Positions 39,803-48,903 of a DNA stretch of 64,000 bases are shown piece by piece. The position numbers and the translations under genes are program-made. Below the pieces are notes generated by a model. That model ran no database searches. It saw only the letters and a list, made by a program, of their open reading frames with translations, and had not been told where the DNA came from. The stretch comes from Pseudonocardia sp. DSM 110487. GTDB taxonomy: Bacteria > Actinomycetota > Actinomycetes > Mycobacteriales > Pseudonocardiaceae. Position 1 is the first letter of the stretch, and each line of letters starts with the position of its first letter. The stretch covers positions 6,076,001 through 6,140,000 of the forward strand of contig NZ_CP080521.1 of assembly GCF_019468565.1 (NCBI RefSeq), given 5' to 3'.

Positions 39803-40654
39803 TCACACCCGGCCGGGTTGTTCGCGGGTGGCGGTGTAGCTGCCCAGCAGGGCGAGGGCGTGATCCTCGGGGCTGCCGGGCTCGGCGTGGTAGACGACCA
39901 GGTGCTGGAAGGGAGCGCCGCTGATCGACAGGTTCTCGAAGCGTAGGGACAGTTCGCCGACGACCGGGTGGTCGAAGTGCTTGGTGGCGGCCGTTTTGGC
40001 CCGCACCTCATGGCGAGCCCACAGCCGGGCGAAGTCAGGGCTCTTGAGTGACAGCTCCCCCACCAGCTCGACCAGCCGTGGGTCGTCAGGATCGCGGTTG
40101 GCCGCGCGTAGCGCCGCGATACACCCCTCACCGATCGTGGCCCAGTCCCGGTAGAACGTGCGGGCCTCCGGTTTGAGGAAGATCGCACGCAGCAGGTTGG
40201 TCTCCTCTCCCAGCCAGCAGAACAGTGCCTCGCCGAGCGGGTTGGCCGCGAGGAGATCCATGTATCGCCCGTAGACGAGCGCCGGGGTGTTGGGCCAGGT
40301 GGCCAACAGCCCGACCAGTCCAGGGGAGGCGTACTCGCGGCGGCGCGCGCGCCGGGAGCGCCGCGACGTGCCCGGACTGGCAAGGTCGCGCAGGTAGGCG
40401 GCCGCCTCGTCCTCCAGCAGCAGCGCCTCGGCCAGCGCTTCGACGACCTGCTGTGACGGGTGTTTGTCCCGGCCCTGCTCCAGCCTGATGTAGTAGTCGG
40501 TGCTGACCCCGGCCAGCAGCGCCACCTCTTCTCGCCGCAGGCCAGGCGTACGGCGCGTCCCGGAGGGCATGCCGTGGTCCTCGGGCCGCACCAGTGCCCG
40601 CCGGGCCCTCAGGAACTCCCCCAGCCGGGGAGTAATGCCCCGCTCCTCCGTCAC
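39803..40654 (-). CDS. XRE-family regulator with MmyB-like ligand domain
   Basis: The chosen start is GTG at 40654 (VTEERGITPRLGEF), giving 283 residues; a TTG at 40687 would add 11. The N-terminal helix-turn-helix follows GEFLRARRALV and TPGLRREEVALLAGVSTDYYIRLEQGRD. The C-terminal domain, with ALVYGRYMDLLAANPLGEALF and FARLWARHEVR, is the MmyB-like PAS-type ligand-binding region. It sits 82 bp upstream of the SDR gene and probably controls it. Confidence 0.85.
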   Translation of the reverse strand: MTEERGITPRLGEFLRARRALVRPEDHGMPSGTRRTPGLRREEVALLAGVSTDYYIRLEQGRDKHPSQQVVEALAEALLLEDEAAAYLRDLASPGTSRRSRRARRREYASPGLVGLLATWPNTPALVYGRYMDLLAANPLGEALFCWLGEETNLLRAIFLKPEARTFYRDWATIGEGCIAALRAANRDPDDPRLVELVGELSLKSPDFARLWARHEVRAKTAATKHFDHPVVGELSLRFENLSISGAPFQHLVVYHAEPGSPEDHALALLGSYTATREQPGRV

Positions 40655-40778
40655 ATCACTCCCATGCTCGTTCGACGAACCGAACAACCTCCGTCGTGAT
40701 CCCCTGATGCCCCACGTTAGGGAGCATCACCGTGACCTGGGTGGCCCAGCCACACCCACCCTCGTCGTCCACCGATGC

Positions 40779-41588
40779 TCACCGGTGCTCGTCGACACGA
40801 AGGTGAGCGGCGACGGCATCCGGCCGGTCGAGGGGCACGAGATGGCCACTGCCGGCCACCACCTCCCCCTCCAGCTCGTCGGCGATCGGCTGCAGCTGCC
40901 GGTACAGCCGGTCACCGATGACGCCCCCGCCGATGGCGAGGGTCGGCACGTGGAGCCGGCCGGCAGCCCCGACGGCGTCCGCGTTCTGCGCAGCGGCCCG
41001 GTAGTAACCGAAACCGCAGCGCAGGGCGTCCCGGCCGGTGTACGCCCGCACGAAGGCCTCCCGCACGTGCTCGGGCACTCCTCGGCCCCGGTGTGTCCCG
41101 GACTCGAGGAACCAGTCGACGTACTCGGCCTCGTGCCCCTCGAGCACGGTCTCCGCCAGGCCGGGGACGGCGTGGAAGCCGAACCACCACGGCGGGGTGG
41201 AGAACCCGCCGGGAAGGCCCGGGAGCAGCGCCTCCATGAGGACGAGACGCCGCACCCGCCCCGGGTATCGCGTGCCGAGCAGGAACGCCGCCGAGACACC
41301 GGCGTCGATGGCGACGACGTCAGCGCGGTCGATCCCCAGCGCATCGAGCACACCGACCATGTCGGCGGCACCGGTCGCCGCGTCGAATCCGCTCTGCGCA
41401 CGGGCGCTGTCCCCGAGTCCGCGAAGGTCTGGGGCAACGACCATGCGGCCCGGCACCAGTAGTGGCACGACGAGGCTCCAGACCTGCCAGGTGTGCGGCC
41501 AGCCGTGGATCAGGAGCACGGCCGGCCCGTCGCCGTCCACCGCCACGTTCAGCGCGGTGCCGTTCGTGCGGATCCGCCGCAGTTCCAC
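40779..41588 (-). CDS. Alpha/beta hydrolase, epoxide hydrolase/dehalogenase-like
   Basis: The protein has 269 residues, with GTG at 41588. It contains LLIHGWPHTWQVW (the HG-x-P oxyanion motif), then nucleophile Asp95 in VVAIDAGVSAAF. A late GSGHLVPLDRPD supplies the catalytic His. An Asp nucleophile marks the epoxide hydrolase and haloalkane dehalogenase branch. The cap domain is small (about 130-200). It is divergent from the HxlR regulator, which likely controls it. Confidence 0.82.
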   Translation of the reverse strand: MELRRIRTNGTALNVAVDGDGPAVLLIHGWPHTWQVWSLVVPLLVPGRMVVAPDLRGLGDSARAQSGFDAATGAADMVGVLDALGIDRADVVAIDAGVSAAFLLGTRYPGRVRRLVLMEALLPGLPGGFSTPPWWFGFHAVPGLAETVLEGHEAEYVDWFLESGTHRGRGVPEHVREAFVRAYTGRDALRCGFGYYRAAAQNADAVGAAGRLHVPTLAIGGGVIGDRLYRQLQPIADELEGEVVAGSGHLVPLDRPDAVAAHLRVDEHR

Positions 41589-41604
41589 GTCGTCGCCCTT
41601 CCGC

Positions 41605-41619
41605 TTACCATCGGTTACC
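41605..41619. promoter_or_regulatory. TTACC direct repeat in the hydrolase/HxlR divergent gap
   Basis: TTACC at 41605-41609 and again at 41615-41619, exactly one helical turn apart, in the 54-bp gap between divergent genes. GGTTACC also pairs partly with the first copy as an imperfect inverted repeat. A plausible HxlR operator, on position only. Confidence 0.3.
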
Positions 41620-41642
41620 TACTGAAGGATGGTGACCACGAC

Positions 41643-42038
41643 GTGCGGCCACAAGACGGCACTTCACGCCCACCTGGTAACCGCGGGGTGACCGGCGACC
41701 TCTTCGACCCCGCCTGCCCGACCCGGCAGCTGCTGGATCGCATCGGCGACAAGTGGACATCCATGCTGATCAAGGTGCTCGCCGAGGCCGACCCACCCGA
41801 CATGGGATTCGCGAGCCTCGCTCGCAGCGCCCCCGGCATCTCGCACAAGATGCTGTCGCAGACCCTCAAGAACCTGTGCCGGGACGGCCTCGTCGCGCGG
41901 CGGGTCGAGGCGACGGTCCCGCCCCGCGTCCACTACTCGCTCACCGACCTGGGTCGCTCCTTGGACGGGCCGCTGAGCGCACTGCGGGTCTGGGCGGAAC
42001 GACACATGGCGGTCATCGACGCGAACCGGAGGAACTAG
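41643..42038 (+). CDS. HxlR-family winged helix regulator
   Basis: GTG at 41643 gives 131 residues; GTG at 41688 (VTGDLFDPACP) would give 116 and also fits. The core is typical HxlR: CPTRQLLDRIGDKWTSMLIKVLAE, then ISHKMLSQTLKNLCRDGLVARRV and VHYSLTDLGRSLDGPLSALRVWAE. The Cys next to the first helix is kept, as in the redox- or electrophile-sensing members. It probably regulates the divergent hydrolase gene. Confidence 0.87.
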   Translation: MRPQDGTSRPPGNRGVTGDLFDPACPTRQLLDRIGDKWTSMLIKVLAEADPPDMGFASLARSAPGISHKMLSQTLKNLCRDGLVARRVEATVPPRVHYSLTDLGRSLDGPLSALRVWAERHMAVIDANRRN

Positions 42039-42084
42039 CCCGAAGCGCCTACGTTGCCGGACCCCGTTCGCGGGTGGCCGCGGC

Positions 42085-42203
42085 CATGATCCGCAGTATC
42101 GGTTGCTCATGGCTGTGCCGGCAGCCATGAGGACCCGCTACTCGCGATCTTCCCGCGCATGATCCGAAGTTACGGGTGCTCATGGTCGTGCGGGCAGCCG
42201 TGG
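42085..42203. repeat. Two direct copies of a 46-bp repeat
   Basis: Copy 1 is 42085-42130 and copy 2 is 42158-42203. Both begin CATGATCCG and contain TGCTCATGG and GCAGCC; about 80 percent of positions agree by eye. Each copy has internal CATG/CCATG symmetry that could form a small hairpin. They lie just after the HxlR gene, at the left end of a 1.2-kb non-coding block. Confidence 0.7.
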
Positions 42204-42300
42204 ACAACCGCTGGTTCGGATCATGCTCGCCGTCGGTCGAGCGGCCGGGGTGGCGCGATCGTTTCGATCCGTCGGGTCGGTCTGGTCGAGCCCCTGCCGG

Positions 42301-42520
42301 GGGGCGCGCCGTTCCCGGCCCGGGCCCCCCGGCGCCCGCCCCGTGATCCGGGCCTCGCGCGTGTTCCCTCCCGTTCACCTCGACCCCGTCGCCTCGCGGA
42401 GCGGGCCGGGTTGGGTGCACTACCGAACCCTGGGCGTGGGCGGCCGTCCCCGACGCGGGCACAGGCCCGTTCTCGACGAGACCGTCGCTGCCGGGTGCCA
42501 CGCGACTGGCTGTGGTCCCG
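42301..42520 (+). repeat. Left arm of a large imperfect inverted repeat
   Basis: This 220-bp arm is found again in reverse orientation at 42694-42916. Shared blocks, read in this direction, include GCGCGCCGTTCCCGGCCCGG, GTTCACCTCGACC, CCGGGTTGGGTGCACTACCG, CGGCCGTCCCCGAC and TGCCACGCGACTGGCTGTGG. Both arms keep one shared translated pattern (VHLDPVA, GWVHYR, CHATGCGP), but neither copy has a convincing start or gene structure, so I treat it as a repeat family and not as a gene. Confidence 0.8.
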
Positions 42521-42594
42521 ACCCTCCACACCCCAGCCCCTCGCCTGATGATCACGGCAAGACCACCCCAGGGACAGGGCTCCGCGCAGGTCCA

Positions 42595-42657
42595 TGATCA
42601 GCAGGATCGGGACACCAGCCGCAGGGGATGCAGCTCAGGTCCCGATCCCGCTGATCA
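42595..42657. repeat. Long hairpin at the centre of the inverted repeat
   Basis: The 19-bp arm TGATCAGCAGGATCGGGAC (42595-42613) pairs with GTCCCGATCCCGCTGATCA (42639-42657) at 18 of 19 positions around a 25-nt loop. Its centre is within about 20 bp of the centre of the outer 220-bp arms, so the structure is nested. There is no T-run, so it is not a standard terminator. Confidence 0.8.
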
Positions 42658-42693
42658 CGCCCCAGATTCCAGGGCTGGCCAGCGGGCGACGAC

Positions 42694-42916
42694 GGGACCA
42701 CAGCCAGTCGCGTGGCACCCACACCGGCGGCGGTCTCGTCCCGAACGGGCGTGCCCCCTAGTCGGGGACGGCCGCCCGAGCAACCACATGATTCGGTAGT
42801 GCACCCAACCCGGCCACCCCGAGAAGGCGACAGGGTCGAGGTGAACCGGATCGACACGCCGGCAGCCCGGGGGCTGTCGCGTGGGGCCGGGCGGCCCGGG
42901 CCGGGAACGGCGCGCC
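42694..42916 (-). repeat. Right arm of the large imperfect inverted repeat
   Basis: Reverse-oriented partner of 42301-42520 (see that entry for the shared blocks). The arms differ by substitutions and small indels, so the duplication is old rather than recent. Confidence 0.8.
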
Positions 42917-43268
42917 CACGAAAGACCCGGCACCCGGCCGCACCCCCGTGCGCGTTTCGCGGAACACACCGCGGCCCAGGCGGTGATCAGCGGTTCGGCG
43001 CGAAACCCGACGCCCCGCGTCGGGAAAGGCACCGATCTGATGATCACAGGTCACCCCGGGCCAGCCCCGCCCGACGCACTCGTTCTCGGCTGACGCGCCC
43101 GGTCGACGGGGTGGCCGGCCGGAGACGGGGTGCGTCGACCGACACGGGTTGCACCGGTGTCGGCGGCTCCACCGTGCGAGACGCTCCCCCACTCAGAAGA
43201 ACGATCACGAAGTCCGGCTGTAGTACCAGGACGGCATGCCACTCCGGGCTCGCATTCCGACGGAACGC
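42917..43268. other. Intergenic stretch without a supported gene
   Basis: About 350 bp between the inverted repeat and the PHP gene. A block at 43037-43056 (CTGATGATCACAGGTCACCC) resembles CTGATGATCACGGCAAGACC at 42545-42564, which suggests another fragment of the same repeat family. Open frames here have no recognisable domain or ribosome site. Nothing else is seen. Confidence 0.5.
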
Positions 43269-44261
43269 TCACACCAGGATGATCGGGTTGCTCAGCGCGG
43301 CCATGTGCCCGCCCGGATGCCGCACCTCGACGCGGACGAACACCGACTCCGCCGCGCTCGTGCGCCACTCCACGATGCCGGGTCCATCGCCGGGCAACGA
43401 CTCGCCATGGACCCGTCCCCGATCGGTGTGAACGGTGACGGTGCCGGATGGGACACCGCGGACGCTCACCCGCATCGACGCGGGTAGGCCGGAGGTCGGC
43501 AGCCGCTCACCGATCCCGGCGGTGCGATCACCCGCGGAGATCTCGACCGAAAGGTCGACGGCAGCCGACTCCGCGACCCAGCTCCGACCGGCACGGATTC
43601 CGGCGAGGATCACATCGGCGCTCAGCTCGTCGGCGAGCACGACGGTGTGCGGCGTGGCGATCTGCCCCTTCAGGTGGGCGTCGCTGTTGCCCATCGCCGG
43701 CCTCCACCCGCCACGGTGGACATCGGCAGCCAGAGCGCGGCCCCACTCGGCGAGCGCCGCCTCGTTGTCCGCATTCCAGGGCAGGTCGGAGGCCCACTGC
43801 CCGTTCCACACCTCCACCGCGTCGAAACCGTCGTAGGGGTAGGTGAAGGTGCCCGAGGGGTACGGCGCGTGCGGATGCGCGGCCACGCACAGTCCACCGG
43901 CTCGATGCACGTCGTCCAGGTACCGCTCGATCACGTCATCGCGCAGGCCGTACCGCCACTCCACGAGCTGACCGGGCTCGATGCCGAGCGCGAGCCAGTG
44001 CCCGGTCCTGGTGGTGACCTCCTGGCCGAGGATCACGACGAGATCGTCCGTGGCGAGCCCGCCCCACGCGCCGTGCGCGTCGGCGGTGTTGTGCTCGGTT
44101 GTCGCGACGAAGTCGAGGCCCGCCTCCCGGGCGGCGGCCGCGAGCTGCTCCGGCGTGAGGTCGGCGCCGTTCGAGTGAACCGAATGCACGTGGCAGTCGC
44201 CGCGGTACCACCGACGGGCCCAGGCGGGGTGTCGATTCGGCGCCCTCCCGATTGTCGTCAT
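43269..44261 (-). CDS. PHP-domain phosphoesterase/metallohydrolase, CehA/McbA-like
   Basis: From ATG 44261 there are 330 residues; ATG 44276 would add 5. The N-terminal PHP metal motif is YRGDCHVHSVHSNGADLT (His-x-His), then VATTEHNTADAHGAW and GQEVTTRTGHWLALG. Later GGLCVAAHPHAPYPSG and MGNSDAHLKG supply further His and Asp ligands for a multinuclear metal site. CehA-like members hydrolyse aryl carbamates or phosphoesters. A C-terminal beta-rich region (about 230-330) follows. It is divergent from a DHA2 exporter with 31 bp between starts. Confidence 0.83.
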   Translation of the reverse strand: MTTIGRAPNRHPAWARRWYRGDCHVHSVHSNGADLTPEQLAAAAREAGLDFVATTEHNTADAHGAWGGLATDDLVVILGQEVTTRTGHWLALGIEPGQLVEWRYGLRDDVIERYLDDVHRAGGLCVAAHPHAPYPSGTFTYPYDGFDAVEVWNGQWASDLPWNADNEAALAEWGRALAADVHRGGWRPAMGNSDAHLKGQIATPHTVVLADELSADVILAGIRAGRSWVAESAAVDLSVEISAGDRTAGIGERLPTSGLPASMRVSVRGVPSGTVTVHTDRGRVHGESLPGDGPGIVEWRTSAAESVFVRVEVRHPGGHMAALSNPIILV

Positions 44262-44292
44262 GTCGTCGCTGCTCATACCGAGAGGAACGATC

Positions 44293-45690
44293 ATGGCGCA
44301 CCGCAGGACGTGGGTGCTGGCGCTCGCCGCTGTCGCATCCCTGATGACGGCGCTGGACGCGCTCGTCGTGTCCGCATCGCTCACCACCATCCAGGCCGAT
44401 CTCGGTGCCACCGCCGAGCAGCTCGAATGGACGGTCAACGGCTACAACCTCGTGATGGCCGTGCTGCTGATGCCGGCGGCGGCCCTCGGCGACCGGTACG
44501 GGCGGCGCCGCATGTTCGCGGCCGGGATCGCCCTGTTCACCGTGGCGTCGGCGGCGTGCGCCGCGGCGCCCGACATCGTGGTTCTCGTCCTCGCGCGGGC
44601 TCTGCAGGGCGCGGGTGCCGCGTTCGTCAGCGCACTGGCGATGACGCTGGTGAGCGCCGCCTTCCCGCCCGAGCGACGAGGCAGCGCGATCGGGTTCCTG
44701 CAGGGCGGTTCCGGGATCGCCGTGCTGGCCGGGCCGGGCCTCGGCGGCGCGATCACCCACACCGTCGGCTGGGAGTTCATCTTCTGGCTCAACGTTCCGA
44801 TCGGCCTGCTGGTGCTCCCGCTGATCCTCGCGAAGTGTGGCGAGAGCCGCGGCGCCGACACCGCGCTGGACGTGCGCGGGCTGCTCCTCGTCATCGGTGC
44901 GGTGTTGGGCCTCGTCTGGGCGCTCGCCCGCGGCAACGCGGTGGGCTGGGCGAGCGGCGAGGTGCTCGGCGCGTTCGCGCTGGGCGGCGCGGCGCTCGTG
45001 GCGTTCGTCGTCTGGGAGCGGCGGGCGGCCGAGCCGATGTTCCCGATGCGGTTGCTGCGCTGCCGCGGCTTCGTCGCGGGCAACGTCGCCACGGCGGGGC
45101 TCTTCGCGTCGATCTTCGGGGGGCTCTTCTTCTACTCCCAGCTGCTGCAGACCGGCCTCGGCCTCACGCCGCTGCAGGCCGGGCTCGGCCTCGTGCCGTG
45201 GACGTCGACGCTGATCGTGCTGGGCCCGCTCGCCGGCAGGCTGGCCGACCGGATCGGCAACCGGCCCCTGATCGTCACGGGGCTGCTGACCACCGCGGCC
45301 GGGATCGCATGGGTCGCACTCGTTGCCCGCCCGGGGATGCCGTACGGCGAGCTCGTCGCCCCGTTCCTGCTGGCGAGCATCGGCGGGTCGATGTCACTCG
45401 CGCCCACCGCCAACGCCGTGCTCGGCGCCGTCCCGCCGGCCGACATCGGCAAGGCGTCGGGTGTCAACGCGATGCTGCGCGAGCTCGGCGGCGTGCTCGG
45501 GCTCGCGGTGTTCGTCGCGATCTTCACCGGAACCGGCAGCTACGCCTCCCCCGCGGCGTTCGTCGACGGCTTCGGACCGGCCATGGGCACCTGCGCCGCG
45601 CTCGTCGCCCTGAGTGCGGCGGCCGTGGCCGTGCGGCGCCGAGCCGGCACGAGGGCGATCCCGGTTGCTCCCGAGCATGCCGTGCCGTAG
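44293..45690 (+). CDS. MFS drug exporter, DHA2 (EmrB/QacA) type
   Basis: ATG at 44293 follows GAGAGGAAC at good spacing, giving 465 residues; an in-frame ATG at 44260 is less likely. Many hydrophobic helices, with motif LDALVVSASLTTIQ in helix 1, GDRYGRRRMF in loop 2-3, and the motif C region GPGLGGAITHTVGWEFIFWLNVPIG in helix 5, all typical of DHA2 proton antiporters. It lies 9 bp upstream of a WYL regulator gene. Confidence 0.87.
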   Translation: MAHRRTWVLALAAVASLMTALDALVVSASLTTIQADLGATAEQLEWTVNGYNLVMAVLLMPAAALGDRYGRRRMFAAGIALFTVASAACAAAPDIVVLVLARALQGAGAAFVSALAMTLVSAAFPPERRGSAIGFLQGGSGIAVLAGPGLGGAITHTVGWEFIFWLNVPIGLLVLPLILAKCGESRGADTALDVRGLLLVIGAVLGLVWALARGNAVGWASGEVLGAFALGGAALVAFVVWERRAAEPMFPMRLLRCRGFVAGNVATAGLFASIFGGLFFYSQLLQTGLGLTPLQAGLGLVPWTSTLIVLGPLAGRLADRIGNRPLIVTGLLTTAAGIAWVALVARPGMPYGELVAPFLLASIGGSMSLAPTANAVLGAVPPADIGKASGVNAMLRELGGVLGLAVFVAIFTGTGSYASPAAFVDGFGPAMGTCAALVALSAAAVAVRRRAGTRAIPVAPEHAVP

Positions 45691-45699
45691 AGATCCGCT

Positions 45700-46644
45700 G
45701 TGACCCTCTCCACCCCGGCGCGGCTGCTGCGCCTGCTCAGCCTCCTGCAGGGACGGCGCGAGTGGGCGGGCACCGAGCTGGCCGAGCGGCTCGGGGTCAC
45801 GGACCGGACGGTGCGCCGCGACGTCGGCAGGCTGCGCGAGCTCGGCTACCCGGTCGAGGGCACCACCGGCACCGCGGGCGGCTACCGGCTCACCTCTGGC
45901 GAGGACCTGCCGCCCCTCCTGCTCGACGACGACGAGGCCGTCGCGATCGCCACGAGCCTGCTCGGCACGCTCGGCGACGGGGAGACGCGAGGACGGGCGC
46001 TCGCGAAGCTCACACAGGTGATGCCGGGCCGGCTGCGCGGGCGGATCGCCGCCGTCGGCGCGTCGGTGGTGTCGGTGCCCGACCACCGCGCTTCGCGCAT
46101 CGACCCCGCGGTCCTCTCCGTGCTGGCGGGCGCCGTGCGCGACCGCGAGATCGTCCGGTTCGCCTACCGCCGCCGCGACGGCACCGCCACCGATCGCCGG
46201 GTCGAGCCGCACCACGTGGTGGCGACGTACGGACTCTGGTACCTGATCGCCTTCGACACCCGGGCCGGCGACTGGCGGACATTCCGGGTGGACCGCATCG
46301 ACGGCCCCGAGTCGGTGCGCCTGCGGTTCACCCCGCGCCAGCTGCCCGCGGGGGACCCGGCCGACCACGTGCGGCAGACGATCACAGCGACGCCCTACCG
46401 CTACACCCTGCGCGCCACCGTCCCGGCGCCCGCGGAGGACGTCCGCGCCCGGCTGCCGATGTCGATCCCCGCCCGGATCCAACCCCTCGACGAGGGCTCG
46501 TGCACCGTGTCGCTGGGTGCCGACGCGCTCGACGAGCTCGCGCGCGACGTCGTCACGCTGGGTCCGGGGACCCGGCTGGATGCCTCCCCGGATGTGCTGG
46601 CACACCTGCGGGACGTGGGCCGCTGGCTCCTCGAGCAGGGCTAG
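45700..46644 (+). CDS. HTH/WYL-domain transcriptional regulator
   Basis: The protein has 314 residues, with GTG at 45700. The N-terminal DeoR-like helix-turn-helix is LLSLLQGRREWAGTELAERLGVTDRTVRRDVGRLRELGYPVEG. The WYL domain from about 145 has YRRRDGTATDRRVEPHHVVATYGLWYLIAF and a later WCX-like C-terminus. WYL domains bind nucleic-acid or nucleotide ligands in several regulators. It probably controls the exporter upstream, with which it is likely cotranscribed. Confidence 0.87.
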   Translation: MTLSTPARLLRLLSLLQGRREWAGTELAERLGVTDRTVRRDVGRLRELGYPVEGTTGTAGGYRLTSGEDLPPLLLDDDEAVAIATSLLGTLGDGETRGRALAKLTQVMPGRLRGRIAAVGASVVSVPDHRASRIDPAVLSVLAGAVRDREIVRFAYRRRDGTATDRRVEPHHVVATYGLWYLIAFDTRAGDWRTFRVDRIDGPESVRLRFTPRQLPAGDPADHVRQTITATPYRYTLRATVPAPAEDVRARLPMSIPARIQPLDEGSCTVSLGADALDELARDVVTLGPGTRLDASPDVLAHLRDVGRWLLEQG

Positions 46645-46662
46645 ATCTAGGTTGGATCTGGG

Positions 46663-48903
46663 CTAGATCGGGGCTCCGAGCGGCAACGCCGGGAGCTTCG
46701 CCTCGTGCTCGAACGCGGCCTTCTCCACCGCGGCCCAGCGCGCGCGGACGGACGGCCGCTCCAGGCCGGTGACGACCCGCAGCCCTGCACTCGCCGCTTC
46801 CACCAAGGCGACGCGCGCGTGGTGGTGCAGCTCGGGCGCGCCGAGCGACTCCTCGAACCGGCGCAGCAGGGTCCAGCCGATCACCTCGGTGACCTCGGTG
46901 CGCTCGCCGGCCTCGAGCAGATCGAGCGCCCGCCCCGCGGTGGCGGCGACGAGAGCGTCGAGGACGGCCCCTTGACTCACCACCCGGTTCAGCCGCGCGG
47001 GCGCGAGCAGCAGCCCGCCCACCAGGTCGGTGCCCGCCGCCACGGCCCCGGCGACGTCGAAGGCGCCGGCCGTGCGGTGGTCGAACTGGCCCTCCCGGCG
47101 GCCGCGCCCGCCCGACGGCCCGACCAGCAACGGTCGTACCTGGGACGGCACCTGGAGGAACTCCGGCTCCAGAAGGAGCTGCAACCGCTGCAGCGCGGCG
47201 GCCTGCTCCGTCGCCGCTACCAGGGTGGCGGCACCGTCGAAACCGTTGCCCTCGCCGTTGGATGACCCCTCGCCGTTGGATGACACGGTGCGCGCGTACC
47301 GGCGCCGCTGACCGCCCACCAGCTTGGCCACGGCGGTGGCCTGGTGCCGGTGCAGCAGGTAGAGCAGCAGGAACCGGCGCTCGATCTCGTTGCTGTCGCT
47401 CCCGGGCGGCACGACACCGGGGCCGAAGCGGGCCAGTGCCGCGGCCCGCACGTCCACGATCGCCTGCAGCGCCCCCATGGGCTCGCTCGGCGCGATCCAC
47501 GTGGCGCCGCACGCGTCGGCGGCGTCGTCGAGGCGCGCGTCGGCGTCGGTGATGTAGAGCGACGGCTCGCTCTCCACGGGCGGCGCGTCCCCGTAGAGGG
47601 CCGCGATCTGCCGCAGATCCCACGGCCCGAGGCCGGTGGCGTACGGGCGGGTGGCCGCGGGGTGACCGTCGGCGTCCAGGTCGAAGATCGGGCCCGGGTA
47701 GTCCATCACCGACGGCGCCTCGTGCGCGTGCGAGGCGAAGTTGTGGGCCAGGCCGAGCGCGTGCCCGATCTCGTGCGCCGCGAGCTGGCGCATCCGGGCG
47801 TCGACCACCGAGCGCACCCCGGCGGCGCCCACGCCCCCCGCCGCGTACGGCGCGAGCACGGCCTCGGTGATCGCGCGCAGCTGCTCGACGCGTTGCGAGC
47901 CCAGCCGCACGACCCCGCGCAGGATCTCCCCGGTGCGCGGGTCGACCTGCGTCATGCCGTACGACCAGCCCCGGTCGGCCCGATGCACCCACAGCACGAC
48001 GTTGCGGCGCGGGTCGTCGAGATCGGCGCCGTCCGGCAGCGGCTCCACGCGGTAGGCGCCGGTGAACCCGGCCGCAGCGAACGCCTCCTGCCACCAGTTG
48101 CCGCCCGCCAGCACCGCGTCGCGGATCGGCGCGGGCATCCCCGGGTCGAGGTGGAAGACGACCGGCGCACCGTCGAGCCGGAAGCGGGTGGCGAGTGCCG
48201 TTTCGGCGTCCTGCTCGTCGATCCGGTCGAAGCGGTGCACGGTGAGGTGCGGCATCGCCCCGATCGTCGGGTCGAGCGGTGCCGGCCGGTAGCCCGGCGC
48301 GGGCAGCGGGCGCAGCACCACCTGCTGGTGGACGGTCACGGTATCGCCGGGCGCCGGAAACCCCAGCGGGCCCGGACGCATGCTGCGGGGCGAGTGCCCG
48401 TTCGCGGTGTCGGACCGCGGTGCCGGCCGGTCCGGTCGGAACGTGAGTACCGCGTCGAGCACGAGGACATCGCCGCGGTCGTCGCCGTAGCGGCGGGTCT
48501 GCTCCACGCCGGAGAGTTCGGGGTCGAGCACGAACCCGGTGCCCGCTGCGTCGGTGAGCAGCCGGGCGGCGCCCACCAGGTCGAGCGTGCCGAGCGGCGC
48601 GGCGTCGAACGTGTCCGGGCCGGTGACGGCGCAGCGCGCGAGCGCGGACGAGGCGAACGACCGCGCTGCCGCGGCCCGGGCGTCCTCAGCGTCGCCCCCG
48701 GCCGCGTCGACACAGTGCCCGAACGCGGTGTTGAGCGCCGTGACGACCACCGCGTCACCTCGCGGCTCGGCCCGGCACAGCAGCGACGGGCCCACCTCGC
48801 CACGGTCGACACCGATCGTCGACATCCCGATGCCGCCGGTGATCGTGGTGTGGACCAGGAACTGAGAGGTGCCCCATTCGCTGCTCGCTGCGCTGCTTGT
48901 CAC
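46663..48903 (-). CDS. Zinc-dependent metalloprotease, metzincin type (DUF5117/DUF4953-like)
   Basis: The start is GTG at 48903, overlapping the ABC ATPase stop by 4 bp, giving 746 residues. It starts directly in the N-terminal domain (FLVHTTITGGIGMSTIGVDRGE), as in DUF5117 proteins. The catalytic site AAHEIGHALGLAHNF at 375-389 is HExxHxxGxxH with three zinc His, and the Met-turn SVMDYPGP contains Met400. The C-terminal 300 residues are mostly helical and unrecognised. No signal peptide is visible, unlike many relatives, so it may be cytoplasmic. Its coupling to a peptide importer suggests it degrades the imported peptides. Confidence 0.8.
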   Translation of the reverse strand: MTSSAASSEWGTSQFLVHTTITGGIGMSTIGVDRGEVGPSLLCRAEPRGDAVVVTALNTAFGHCVDAAGGDAEDARAAAARSFASSALARCAVTGPDTFDAAPLGTLDLVGAARLLTDAAGTGFVLDPELSGVEQTRRYGDDRGDVLVLDAVLTFRPDRPAPRSDTANGHSPRSMRPGPLGFPAPGDTVTVHQQVVLRPLPAPGYRPAPLDPTIGAMPHLTVHRFDRIDEQDAETALATRFRLDGAPVVFHLDPGMPAPIRDAVLAGGNWWQEAFAAAGFTGAYRVEPLPDGADLDDPRRNVVLWVHRADRGWSYGMTQVDPRTGEILRGVVRLGSQRVEQLRAITEAVLAPYAAGGVGAAGVRSVVDARMRQLAAHEIGHALGLAHNFASHAHEAPSVMDYPGPIFDLDADGHPAATRPYATGLGPWDLRQIAALYGDAPPVESEPSLYITDADARLDDAADACGATWIAPSEPMGALQAIVDVRAAALARFGPGVVPPGSDSNEIERRFLLLYLLHRHQATAVAKLVGGQRRRYARTVSSNGEGSSNGEGNGFDGAATLVAATEQAAALQRLQLLLEPEFLQVPSQVRPLLVGPSGGRGRREGQFDHRTAGAFDVAGAVAAGTDLVGGLLLAPARLNRVVSQGAVLDALVAATAGRALDLLEAGERTEVTEVIGWTLLRRFEESLGAPELHHHARVALVEAASAGLRVVTGLERPSVRARWAAVEKAAFEHEAKLPALPLGAPI

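Noticed and set aside
42595..42657. Rho-independent terminator
   Set aside because: The hairpin is strong but has a 25-nt loop, no T-run on either side, and is more than 500 bp from the nearest gene end.
42223..43192. Several 80-145-codon open frames on both strands in the 42-43 kb block
   Set aside because: They have no ribosome sites or domains, overlap each other on both strands, and share a repeated pattern because they cover the two arms of the inverted repeat.
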